NCBI RefSeq assembly: GCF_050113715.1
Contig: NZ_JBNJQR010000011.1
Coordinates: 124,001-188,000, forward strand
Direction: 5' to 3'
Source: Brevibacillus_H ginsengisoli
GTDB lineage: Bacteria > Bacillota > Bacilli > Brevibacillales > Brevibacillaceae
DNA length: 64,000 nt
The notes under the pieces are model-generated. The model searched no databases and was not told the origin of the DNA. It saw only the letters and a list, made by a program, of their open reading frames with translations. Every line of letters begins with the position of its first letter. Position 1 is the first letter of the stretch. Positions 17,112-24,445 of the stretch are shown here, piece by piece. A program made the position numbers and the translations under genes.

Positions 17112-17308
17112 GATATCAGGTGATCAATGGTGAACTCTCTATTGGAAAAATTACTATCACGAGTGTGGCATCCTCTTCTACCGTGTTGGTGGGGGATACC
17201 CGAAATATTGCGTTATCAGCCATTTTTGAGGGACCTCCTGAATCGCTTATCATTGGTGTGACGACCTTGCCTCCTGCTCTTCCAATACCTCCCCAAGTCC
17301 CTCTTTAA
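17108..17308 (+). CDS. gerPD: Spore germination protein GerPD
   Basis: 66 residues. NGELSIGKITITSVASSSTV, LVGDTRNIALSAIFEGPPESL, then a proline-rich end, the standard GerPD layout. Starts inside the gerPC stop, so is translationally coupled. A divergent paralogue lies at 15580-15807. Confidence 0.93.
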   Translation: MRYQVINGELSIGKITITSVASSSTVLVGDTRNIALSAIFEGPPESLIIGVTTLPPALPIPPQVPL

Positions 17309-17333
17309 ATTTCACGATAAAGGAGTTGTTCCC

Positions 17334-17717
17334 TTGAACGGTAGAATCTCCGCTGTGCAGCATATCCGTATAATTAGCTTTGATGAATCGTCTGTTTTTG
17401 AGATAGGTGATTCCGTACAGCTTTCCCCTGTCGCTAAAGTTTTAACTGTGCAACGTGAAAAGGCTACTTTTTTCGATAAGGAGTTCTCCTTCGAGGATTA
17501 TGAACTATATACGGAAGAAATCCCGCAACCGAGGGTAGATGAGTATATCACCATTAAAACCCTGAATAAATTACCGCAGATCCGCGTGAACCGCATGGAA
17601 ATCGACAACATTGCCGCCTCTTCCATTATTCATGTTGGATTAACGGAAGCGATTACAGCTGAAGCCCGTGTAAAGAACATTCGTCATCTTTTACGAGAGA
17701 AAAATAAACGGGCATAA
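17334..17717 (+). CDS. gerPE: Spore germination protein GerPE
   Basis: 127 residues from TTG 17334 with an AAAGGAG site upstream. It contains two copies of the GerP strand motif: HIRIISFDESSVFEIGDSVQL near the start and VNRMEIDNIAASSIIHVGLTE near the end, as is usual for GerPE. Spore coat protein of the germinant-permeability set. Confidence 0.9.
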   Translation: MNGRISAVQHIRIISFDESSVFEIGDSVQLSPVAKVLTVQREKATFFDKEFSFEDYELYTEEIPQPRVDEYITIKTLNKLPQIRVNRMEIDNIAASSIIHVGLTEAITAEARVKNIRHLLREKNKRA

Positions 17718-17734
17718 CGAAGGAGGTAGTTTGA

Positions 17735-17950
17735 TTGCCGTCCATCGTTGGAGCGGTTAATATAACCAGTAACTCCGGAGCAGTAAACTTTGGTGATACT
17801 CTTAAAGTTTCTCCAAAATCTATTTCGAAGTCCTATAAAGGTTCAGGCAGTGACAATAATGCAAACGTGATGATTGCGAACAACTGGATCAGTTCGACCA
17901 ATACCATTGACGATGATGTGGCCGATAATACTCAAGTCGCTAACGCGTAA
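17735..17950 (+). CDS. gerPF: Spore germination protein GerPF
   Basis: 71 residues from TTG 17735 behind AAGGAGG. MPSIVGAVNITSNSGAVNFGD, KSYKGSGSDNN and an acidic ...DDDVADNTQV end identify GerPF (PF10676). Last gene of the operon, followed by a terminator at 17970. Confidence 0.93.
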   Translation: MPSIVGAVNITSNSGAVNFGDTLKVSPKSISKSYKGSGSDNNANVMIANNWISSTNTIDDDVADNTQVANA

Positions 17951-17969
17951 GTAATTTCATGAAGCAGCT

Positions 17970-18009
17970 AAGGCTTGAGTTCGATATAATACGGACTTAA
18001 GCCTTTTTT
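17970..18009 (+). terminator. gerP operon terminator
   Basis: AAGGCTTgAGT pairs with ACTtAAGCCT, then TTTTTT; sits 20 bases after the gerPF stop. Confidence 0.8.
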
Positions 18010-18015
18010 GTTTAC

Positions 18016-18552
18016 CTACTCGCTGACCTCAATCTTCCAAATCATATGATCATAACCTTTACCCCAATGATCTTTTAACCAGTAGTTCGGCTCTCCAAAC
18101 TTCTTTTTCCAGATTTTTTGCGCATTACTGTATCCACTATCTAAACAAAATTCTGTTATCCCTTTATTTCGTAAGGTAGAATGCATAGTATTCAATAACA
18201 GGTTTCCTATCCCCATCCTTTGGTAACGAGGATGAACAAATAATGTGCCTACCTCAACAAGCCCTTTAAAAGAATGATTTGTACACGTACATATGAGATC
18301 GCTAACTGGTCCATATTCAATTGAACCAATAATTTGGTCGTTCACCACAGCAATTAAAAAATATCGTTCTACACCATTTGTCTTAAAATCACTTTCCAGG
18401 TATTTTTTCTTCATTTCAATTTCATCTTTGATGACCTCCAGCCTTTCCCCTAAACCTTCTCTCGTAAACGTGTCAGTAATCACTAGTTTGAAAAGTTGAT
18501 GTAACTCTTGAATATCCTCTATTCTTGGCCTTCTTATTTCCACATTTAACAA
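18016..18552 (-). CDS. GNAT-family acetyltransferase
   Basis: 178 residues from TTG 18552, where TAGGAG lies ten bases upstream; longer in-frame starts have no site. GNAT motif A is clear: VEVGTLFVHPRYQRMGIGNLLL, with the R/Q-x-x-G-x-G acetyl-CoA loop, and the C-terminal half follows the family fold (EFCLDSGYSNAQKIWKKKFG). Substrate unknown. The gene is AT-richer than its neighbours. Confidence 0.85.
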   Translation of the reverse strand: MLNVEIRRPRIEDIQELHQLFKLVITDTFTREGLGERLEVIKDEIEMKKKYLESDFKTNGVERYFLIAVVNDQIIGSIEYGPVSDLICTCTNHSFKGLVEVGTLFVHPRYQRMGIGNLLLNTMHSTLRNKGITEFCLDSGYSNAQKIWKKKFGEPNYWLKDHWGKGYDHMIWKIEVSE

Positions 18553-18690
18553 CTCAAAATCACTCCTAACCTTTGTTCGCTGTAACGCTATACTTGTTTC
18601 ATTATTCAGGCTATTACACGTAAGTTGCACATGTAAATTTCAGGAAAATTTGTTACACTTATTACAAACCACTTAGAGGAGGAATAATCG

Positions 18691-18867
18691 ATGCTCTATA
18701 TCCTTGGTTTTGTAGCAGCTGTCGTTGGTGCAGGCTACTTTATGACAGGTTTGTTAAGCCTTAAAGCAAGGGACTCACATTCCATCAAGCATTACAGTGA
18801 CGATGCATATGCTCAACAAGTCATGAATCAGATGTATCATCACAACCACAGCAACGACCATTTTTAA
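18691..18867 (+). CDS. Small membrane protein, 58 residues
   Basis: ATG 18691 with GAGGAGG eight bases upstream. One N-terminal membrane helix (LYILGFVAAVVGAGYFMTG), then a short soluble tail ending in a His-rich stretch (MYHHNHSNDHF), which might bind metal. No family recognised. A clear ribosome site and a terminator at 18871 support a real gene. Confidence 0.7.
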   Translation: MLYILGFVAAVVGAGYFMTGLLSLKARDSHSIKHYSDDAYAQQVMNQMYHHNHSNDHF

Positions 18868-18870
18868 CTC

Positions 18871-18895
18871 ACACGCGAATCGCGTGTTTTTCTTT
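18871..18895 (+). terminator. Terminator after the 58-residue membrane protein
   Basis: ACACGCG-AAT-CGCGTGT followed by a T-rich run, four bases after the stop. Confidence 0.8.
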
Positions 18896-19005
18896 TATCC
18901 CCATACTGGAAATTATATCCTCGTGTAGTCGGAATGCATAGACTTTAGACAAAAACCCAAAGAGACCCTTTGCTGCCAAGCCAATATAAGTATGGAAAAA
19001 GCAAA

Positions 19006-19043
19006 AAAACAGCCGGTGCAAATAAAGTTCTGCACTGACTGTT
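19006..19043 (-). terminator. Terminator of the hotdog thioesterase gene
   Basis: On the minus strand AAACAGTCAGTGCA pairs with TGCACCGGCTGTTT, followed by seven T. Confidence 0.8.
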
Positions 19044-19062
19044 TATGTTCAGTTACAAGCAG

Positions 19063-19458
19063 CTAAGACTTGGCTTCTTTGTTGGGGATAACTGCAACAG
19101 TACAACGAGAGACACAGATAAGCTTGCCTTCCTCGTCTGTGATCCTGATGTCCCATACATACGTGCTGCGCCCTTTGTGCAGCGGTGTGCCGATTGCCGT
19201 CACGATGCCATCTCGCTTGCTTTTGAGGTGGTTGGCGTTAATCTCTAGTCCAACACAAACTTCATTTTCCTGATCGATCAGATTCCACGTTCCCATGCTG
19301 GCGACCGTTTCTGCCAACACGACAGACGCTCCCCCATGCAGAATGCCTACTGGTTGATGGGTGGGACCATGAACAGGCATTGTGGCGACCACTCTCTCTT
19401 CGTTCATCTCGGTAATTTGAATATCCAGTGCTTCCATAATGGTAGACGCTTGACTCAT
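19063..19458 (-). CDS. Hotdog-fold thioesterase, YdiI/MenI-like
   Basis: 131 residues, one hotdog domain. Signature HQPVGILHGGASVVLAETVAS with catalytic Glu in the helix, as in the YdiI/MenI group that hydrolyses 1,4-dihydroxy-2-naphthoyl-CoA or similar aromatic CoA esters. The Q-x-x-G-x-L-H-G-G pattern separates it from the PaaI-type enzyme at 5186. No menaquinone genes are adjacent, so the exact substrate stays open. Confidence 0.85.
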   Translation of the reverse strand: MSQASTIMEALDIQITEMNEERVVATMPVHGPTHQPVGILHGGASVVLAETVASMGTWNLIDQENEVCVGLEINANHLKSKRDGIVTAIGTPLHKGRSTYVWDIRITDEEGKLICVSRCTVAVIPNKEAKS

Positions 19459-19494
19459 GTTCCCACTCCTCTACCTTGTTGGATTATTTTTCTG

Positions 19495-19518
19495 TGAAAA
19501 ACGTCTCGACGTTTTTCA
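19495..19518. promoter_or_regulatory. Perfect palindrome upstream of the thioesterase: operator or hairpin
   Basis: TGAAAAACGTC-TC-GACGTTTTTCA, an 11-bp perfect inverted repeat with a two-base centre, 37 bases before the thioesterase start. The tight centre is more like a dimer operator than a terminator loop. A second perfect palindrome follows at 19547. Confidence 0.5.
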
Positions 19519-19546
19519 TAAAGTTGGATGTGACAGCATGGCTGTC

Positions 19547-19580
19547 AACAAATAAAACGGTCACGACCGTTTTATTTGTT
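19547..19580 (-). terminator. Terminator of the ThyX-like gene (perfect 16-bp palindrome)
   Basis: AACAAATAAAACGGTC (19547-19562) and GACCGTTTTATTTGTT (19565-19580) pair perfectly with a two-base centre; the right arm covers the gene's stop. T-rich on the exit side in the minus direction. Confidence 0.6.
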
Positions 19581-20501
19581 CATTTTTTCCCACATGGTTG
19601 GCGCTTCCTTGCCAACGGTCTGCATAAGCAGTTCATACAACGGAAGTGTTGCGGGATCTGCTTGTTGTTCACTTTCTCCCGCTAACGCCAATAGATCCTG
19701 AAGTGTCAACTGTTTATCGCGCAAGGTACGCATCGTTTTTTCCCAAGCGACTGTGTGCGGACCATGGTAGTCTTTTAGCGTCTCCCACTTCTCTTGATCA
19801 AGCGCCATACAGCATTCCCACATATCGGAGACGACATCAACCGTTGCTCCTTGCGCGCCCCGTTCGAATAAACGCTGACGGAAGACACTCTTGATCAGGG
19901 CTTCCTCGCTGAATTCCATCAAGAACGGCGGCATGATATACCCAACCGGCAACAGCGAACGCGCCGCTTGCATCTGTTCACGATCCGATTCCCTCTTGGT
20001 CAATTCGACTACTTCCTGAATGAGAGGCATTGCCCGATCAATATAGGCTTGCGAATTCTTCGCTTCAACTGGCACCTCATAGCCCCAAGGAAGGTTGGCC
20101 CGTTGTCCACCGGCAATCCTTGTTGGACGTCCCACTGTATAGGTTACCATGTGATCATACACAGGCTTACCCACTCCAATAAACATGAAAAGAATGCTCT
20201 CTCCGCGGATTGGCTCATAGGAATGATGGGCTTTTACCATTTTGGTTAAGAAACGCTCCGTATTTTGCATATCATCGTATTTGCCAAGGTATAGCGCTGC
20301 CTTAAACGCGGAGTACATCCGTGATGTATCGGTCGCCCGAAGTGCCACAACTCTGCCTCGTTGGACAATTTGGCTGGTCTCGCCCGCTTTTTCCAACTCT
20401 TGAATTGCATTTTCCAGGTGGTCTAATGAGGATTCTACCCAATCTCCCAGAACGACTCGTCCATTTTTCGTCAGTTCGTTTCGATTCAATTCGAATGCCA
20501 C
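19572..20501 (-). CDS. ThyX-superfamily-like protein (divergent flavin-dependent thymidylate synthase fold)
   Basis: 309 residues from GTG 20501. The order of blocks follows ThyX: a HHSYEPIRGESILFMF segment (ThyX H-x-x-xEH), HMVTYTVGRPTRIAGGQRANL (RHR-type region), then ARSLLPVGYIMPPFL and a LFERGAQGATVDVVSDM helix (ThyX R-x-x-LP and AQ-x-EIR). ThyX makes dTMP from dUMP using FADH2 and methylene-folate. The canonical RHRxxSxxxxSxR string is not intact, so normal activity is doubtful. Assignment is by motif order only. It stands alone with its own terminator. Confidence 0.6.
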   Translation of the reverse strand: MAFELNRNELTKNGRVVLGDWVESSLDHLENAIQELEKAGETSQIVQRGRVVALRATDTSRMYSAFKAALYLGKYDDMQNTERFLTKMVKAHHSYEPIRGESILFMFIGVGKPVYDHMVTYTVGRPTRIAGGQRANLPWGYEVPVEAKNSQAYIDRAMPLIQEVVELTKRESDREQMQAARSLLPVGYIMPPFLMEFSEEALIKSVFRQRLFERGAQGATVDVVSDMWECCMALDQEKWETLKDYHGPHTVAWEKTMRTLRDKQLTLQDLLALAGESEQQADPATLPLYELLMQTVGKEAPTMWEKMNK

Positions 20502-20547
20502 TTCCGTATCCCCCTACCATTCTATTGCCTAATTCTGCTTTATTGTA

Positions 20548-21350
20548 TCAGAATGGATGACTGAATTGAAACAGGTTGCTGGGATTCCGCAAGATGAACG
20601 ATTTGCTCGCAACCATCAGAAAGCGGTGTTCTCGGCTTTGAATGCACCCTTCTTTGTTCAGCTTTTCTTGCAGCAAACAAAGCTTATCAAAGCATTTTTC
20701 TACAGAAAAATCAGGAAACTCCCATTCAATAATTTTGGCAAAATAGACCAGCGCCCCAATATCATAAAACGTAAGCATTGGAAAACTTTCCTTCGCGTCC
20801 AAAATCGTAAAGCCAGCTTTAAATCATCCGCGGCACTTCTTAAATGAAAATCTGCTTCAATCCTTTTCGATTCAGTCTCCAATAAGAATCTGGAGAGCTC
20901 TCTGTTATTCTGGCCCCCAACTTGTTGCGTAACAAATAGGCCTCCAGGCTTTAAGATCCTGTATACCTCGCTTGCACAAAAAGCTTCATGCCGGTTTATG
21001 ATCAAATCAAAGAAGGAATTCTCAAAAGGCAATTCCTCATCAGAGAATACCTGACGAACTTCAATCCCATAATCGGGAAGCTTCTTACGGCATAATTCAT
21101 AATTTGGCGGATACGCTTCGGTCGCAAATGTTCTATTCCGCGGCGGATGAAGCGAGACTAAAAACTCTCCGCCTCCCGTTCCCATATCCAGCATAGTTCG
21201 GGTGTTATTCATGTACGATGTAACGATACTTTTATAATCCCAAGGCAATTCTTGTTCTGAGATACGATTTGCTAGATAAGAAAAATCCCACCCTTTGAAC
21301 GTCATTTTTTCCTCGGACAGCCAAAGGTTCTTGTTATTTTGAAAGTCCAT
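20548..21350 (-). pseudogene. Class I SAM-dependent methyltransferase, frameshifted
   Basis: From ATG 21350 (AGAGGTG six bases upstream) a Rossmann methyltransferase reads through motif I (LDMGTGGGEFL), motif II acidic (ATEAYP), post-I (LPFENSFFDLIINRHEAF) and ILKPGGLFVTQQVG. At about 20825, in ADDLK, the frame is lost; the normal C-terminus continues in another frame as AGFTILDAKESFPMLTFYDIGALVYF to 20548. One missing A in the TTTAAAG tract explains it. Either a recent pseudogene, phase variation at a short A-run, or a sequencing error. Confidence 0.8.
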
Positions 21351-21359
21351 TCTGAACAC

Positions 21360-21720
21360 CTCTCACATTTTCGATTGAGAACAATGTGGATAGGTGCAGC
21401 TGACTGATAACAATGCGTAAATAGCCCGGCACAATCTGTTATCAGATTATGTCAACTGCACCGGGCAGCTACCGAGTTTCTTCATCTTTTACCTCACGAT
21501 TCAATCATTTTATTATCTAAATGGAATACAACGCCTTCCTCCTTTTTCCTTCTCCTGCATCTTTTCTTTACACCCAACCTCCTCTCAGTTGTTTAACTGG
21601 GAAAAAATAATCCGGTCAACAGTCTTGAAACCTACTTGCATCACGTTATACTAAATAGAGCGACGAGATTCGACATCATTTGAATAAATTTGACTTTCGA
21701 ATAGTATATAGGAGGTTTTC
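21360..21720. other. 361-bp intergenic region with a large imperfect hairpin
   Basis: No ORF with a ribosome site. Contains the hairpin at 21393-21462, an AT-rich trmB promoter region around 21650-21700, and the trmB ribosome site AGGAGG just before 21721. No T-box or riboswitch recognised. Confidence 0.6.
21393..21462. repeat. Long imperfect inverted repeat
   Basis: GGTGCAG (21393) pairs with CTGCACC (21456), TGAC (21401) with GTCA (21451), and TGATAACA (21405) with TGTTATCA (21437): 19 pairs with small bulges. A nested alternative pairs TAGCCCGG with CCGGGCAGCTA. No T-run follows on either strand, so it is not an obvious terminator. Confidence 0.65.
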
Positions 21721-22362
21721 ATGCGTTTACGTAACATTCCGGGGGCGGAAGAAGCGCTTCTTACTTACCCTACTTTTGTCGATCAACCCCAAACACTGAA
21801 AAATCGCTGGCATGAGCGATTTAACAATACAAACCCAATTCATCTGGAGATTGGCTGCGGAAAAGGAAGATTCATTACGACCTTGGCAGCCAGACATCCA
21901 CAGATCAACTTCATTGCCCTTGAGAGACAGGCGGAAGTGATCTACCGAGCGGCACAAAAAACAGAGCGACAAGCGATTCCCAATCTCGCCATGATTCAGT
22001 ATGATGCGACTCTTCTGCCGGAAATCTTCGCAGAGGGAGAACTGGACAGGATTTATTTGAATTTTAGCGATCCATGGCCGAAAAAACGGCACCACAAACG
22101 CCGCTTAACCTATCGCGATTTCTTGAAAATGTACAAGCAAGTGTTGAAGCCAACTGGTGAAATTCATATTAAAACAGACAATGAGGGACTTTTTGAATTC
22201 TCGCTCAATGAGCTTTCTCACGAACGTTTTCAATTGCGCAACATCACGTTTGATTTGCACCAATCCGATTTGGCGGAAGAAAATGTCATGACCGAGTACG
22301 AGCATCGTTTCTCCAGCCGAGGTCAACGGATCTATCGGACAGAAGCGATTTACCTCCCATAA
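21721..22362 (+). CDS. trmB: tRNA (guanine-N7)-methyltransferase
   Basis: 213 residues, the usual size. SAM-binding motif I is IHLEIGCGKGRFI, and the family signature YLNFSDPWPKKRHHKRRL is present intact (substrate and tRNA binding), with IKTDNEGLFEFS in the C-terminal part. Methylates G46 of tRNA variable loops in the cytoplasm. Monocistronic with a terminator at 22375. Confidence 0.97.
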   Translation: MRLRNIPGAEEALLTYPTFVDQPQTLKNRWHERFNNTNPIHLEIGCGKGRFITTLAARHPQINFIALERQAEVIYRAAQKTERQAIPNLAMIQYDATLLPEIFAEGELDRIYLNFSDPWPKKRHHKRRLTYRDFLKMYKQVLKPTGEIHIKTDNEGLFEFSLNELSHERFQLRNITFDLHQSDLAEENVMTEYEHRFSSRGQRIYRTEAIYLP

Positions 22363-22374
22363 TGGAACGACGGA

Positions 22375-22407
22375 AGAGCCGGCATGCGTGTGCCGGTTCT
22401 TTTTTTC
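22375..22407 (+). terminator. trmB terminator
   Basis: AGAGCCGGCA pairs with TGCCGGTTCT, followed by seven T. Confidence 0.9.
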
Positions 22408-22490
22408 GCAAGCGAATCTTGCAGGAATTAATCCAAGACCCTAATACGTTCCCCATTTGTTTCCGATATGTTTGATAGGGGGGAGCGATT

Positions 22491-23939
22491 GTGAATTCGG
22501 CCGACTTTTATCAAGCAAAAGTAACATTTTTAATGCAGTATCCTGACGTAGACGAGCTGGCCTTTTACCGTGATTACACGAATCATCACCCCAATGAAGC
22601 AATTGGATGGCTTCATCTAGGTCGTGAATGGGAAAAGCGCAGCCAAAACGACAAGGCGCTGGACGCTTATCGCCGGGCGGCCTGGTGCAAGCAATCCGAC
22701 AAATATACAGATGAAGCGCGTGATGCGTACCATCGTTTACTTCGAGCGAAAAAAAGACAGAGCAGACTTGCCTCCATACGCCGAGGAGTGGCTGCTCTGT
22801 TGTTCTTCCTCACTTTGTTGTCGGTCTTCGTTCAACCGAATCCATTAGCGGACGATCAGCAGTTTGCCCGCCAATCCACAGATCGAAGCGACCGGCATAC
22901 CGAAGTGATTGCGGTTCCTTCTTCCATGTCCAACAGTCAAGCGAGCAAGCAGCTGCTTTCCTTCTTGTCGCGCCGAAACTTCACCTATGACAAGCCTTAC
23001 ACGCTTCTGGTGATCAATGAAGTAGAGGGACTTCCACTCTTTACCCCGCTGGTTTTCTACAAACCTGGACAAATTCGCGGCATGCTTGACTATAATCCGT
23101 CATTGAAACACTTCACGCTGGAAAAATGGTATCCAGCTCCATGCAATTGCGACAATGACACGTCGCTTCAAGCCTCTAGAATTGCCTTGGCCAAGGAACA
23201 GATAGCGTTAGCAAAAGTGCTCACTCTGCGCAACGCACTATTTAGACAGTATCAATTGGCAGGCAAGCTGCCCGAAACGTTATCCGACCTGGATAAACCT
23301 TATCCACAAAATGTCCTTAGCTATATTCCTCAGCATGCGATTCAGGGGGGCGAACGCTCAAGCAAGGGTGGGGATCAGCCGACGCGTATGACGAATCAAG
23401 AGTGGCCCTATCATCCCACTACCTTTGATCCAAAAGATGTGTGGGGCAGCCTGCGCAGAGTCATCCCTCTTTTGCATTACCCGGAGCCGTTAACGCCATT
23501 AGAACCACTCTCGATCTATATTCAACAATCTTCTTACCGCTTGACTTTGATGAGCGGTTCACATGTGGTACGCCGCTATTCGATAGGGATTGGCAGAGAT
23601 CACTCGACTCCTGTAGGGTATTATCGGGTTCTGCAAAAGATTAACAATCCCCAAGGGCACAACCATGTGTTTGGCACACGCGGTCTATTATTTGCCAATG
23701 ATTATGCGATTCACGGCACCAACAAGCCGGACAGCATCGGTCATTCTGAGTCGTTGGGCTGTGTCCGATTACACAACCAAGACGTTGAGGAGCTATATTC
23801 GTTTGTCTCTCCAGGCACGGAAGTGATCATCTCCTCACAGGAGGCGCCTCCCGCTATTTGGTCGAACGCGCTTTCGTTTCTCTTGCCTGCTGGTGCCGAC
23901 GAGGAGACTCCGCAAACGGTTTATCATTGGTTGCATTAG
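22491..23939 (+). CDS. L,D-transpeptidase with TPR-like N-terminus
   Basis: 482 residues from GTG 22491. N-terminal ~75 residues form a TPR-like helical repeat (NEAIGWLHLGREWEKRSQNDKAL), one membrane helix at about 99-116, and an extracellular part ending in a YkuD domain (about 340-460). The catalytic site is complete: HGTNKPDSIGH and the SLGCVRLH cysteine. YkuD enzymes make 3-3 peptidoglycan cross-links or attach proteins. The cytoplasmic TPR is unusual for the family and suggests a partner inside the cell. The middle region (about 120-330) has no recognised domain. Confidence 0.88.
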   Translation: MNSADFYQAKVTFLMQYPDVDELAFYRDYTNHHPNEAIGWLHLGREWEKRSQNDKALDAYRRAAWCKQSDKYTDEARDAYHRLLRAKKRQSRLASIRRGVAALLFFLTLLSVFVQPNPLADDQQFARQSTDRSDRHTEVIAVPSSMSNSQASKQLLSFLSRRNFTYDKPYTLLVINEVEGLPLFTPLVFYKPGQIRGMLDYNPSLKHFTLEKWYPAPCNCDNDTSLQASRIALAKEQIALAKVLTLRNALFRQYQLAGKLPETLSDLDKPYPQNVLSYIPQHAIQGGERSSKGGDQPTRMTNQEWPYHPTTFDPKDVWGSLRRVIPLLHYPEPLTPLEPLSIYIQQSSYRLTLMSGSHVVRRYSIGIGRDHSTPVGYYRVLQKINNPQGHNHVFGTRGLLFANDYAIHGTNKPDSIGHSESLGCVRLHNQDVEELYSFVSPGTEVIISSQEAPPAIWSNALSFLLPAGADEETPQTVYHWLH

Positions 23940-23945
23940 AGCAAA

Positions 23946-23985
23946 AAAGGACAGCACCTCCAATGAGATGCTGTCCTGTTATTTT
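23946..23985. terminator. Bidirectional terminator
   Basis: GGACAGCA and TGCTGTCC flank a 12-base loop, with A-rich left and T-rich right sides, between convergent genes. Confidence 0.8.
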
Positions 23986-23992
23986 ATTGGTC

Positions 23993-24340
23993 TTACTCTT
24001 CCAGCGAACTAACGCTCTCTTCCTCGTGATTATCCCCGCCAGGATACCAGTTATCCAGGACTTTACCTTGTAGCACTTTGCCCTGAATGAAGCTGATTTG
24101 CTGTTCAGAGAAATGGGTTTGCCACTCGATTCCAAGCTCATCCGCGAGCTTCACAATCGTGAGCAGCTCAGACCACGCGACATAACGTTTATACCAGAAG
24201 AACTGCGGTTGTTCGTTCATGTATGGGTACAGATTATCGAAATCTGTATGCTTGCAATCAAGTGCCCGTTCGAAGTGAATTTTTGAGCTTTCCAGTTTTC
24301 CAGCAAAAAACTCGTGTAAATTTTGTTGTTTATCGGACAT
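23993..24340 (-). CDS. Hypothetical protein, 115 residues
   Basis: ATG 24340 with GAGGGAGG upstream. Helical, acidic C-terminus (NHEEESVSSLEE), no signal peptide or membrane helix. It reads like a small cytosolic partner (FFAGKLESSKIHFERAL, WSELLTIVKLADELGIEW), but I recognise no family. It lies just downstream of the PBP1A gene on the same strand, about 105 bases apart. Confidence 0.65.
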   Translation of the reverse strand: MSDKQQNLHEFFAGKLESSKIHFERALDCKHTDFDNLYPYMNEQPQFFWYKRYVAWSELLTIVKLADELGIEWQTHFSEQQISFIQGKVLQGKVLDNWYPGGDNHEEESVSSLEE

Positions 24341-24445
24341 GTGATTATCCTCCCTCGTTAAGTCGCTCTCTCTGACTGACCGCTTTTTGGATGTAGGTTA
24401 ATTGTATCACGCGTTGCAGGAAGTTGAAATAGTGATCCTCTACCG

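Noticed and set aside
20302..20520. Overlapping ORF on the ThyX-like gene strand
   Set aside because: Shadow frame with no ribosome site and no family; it only overlaps the start of the ThyX-like gene.
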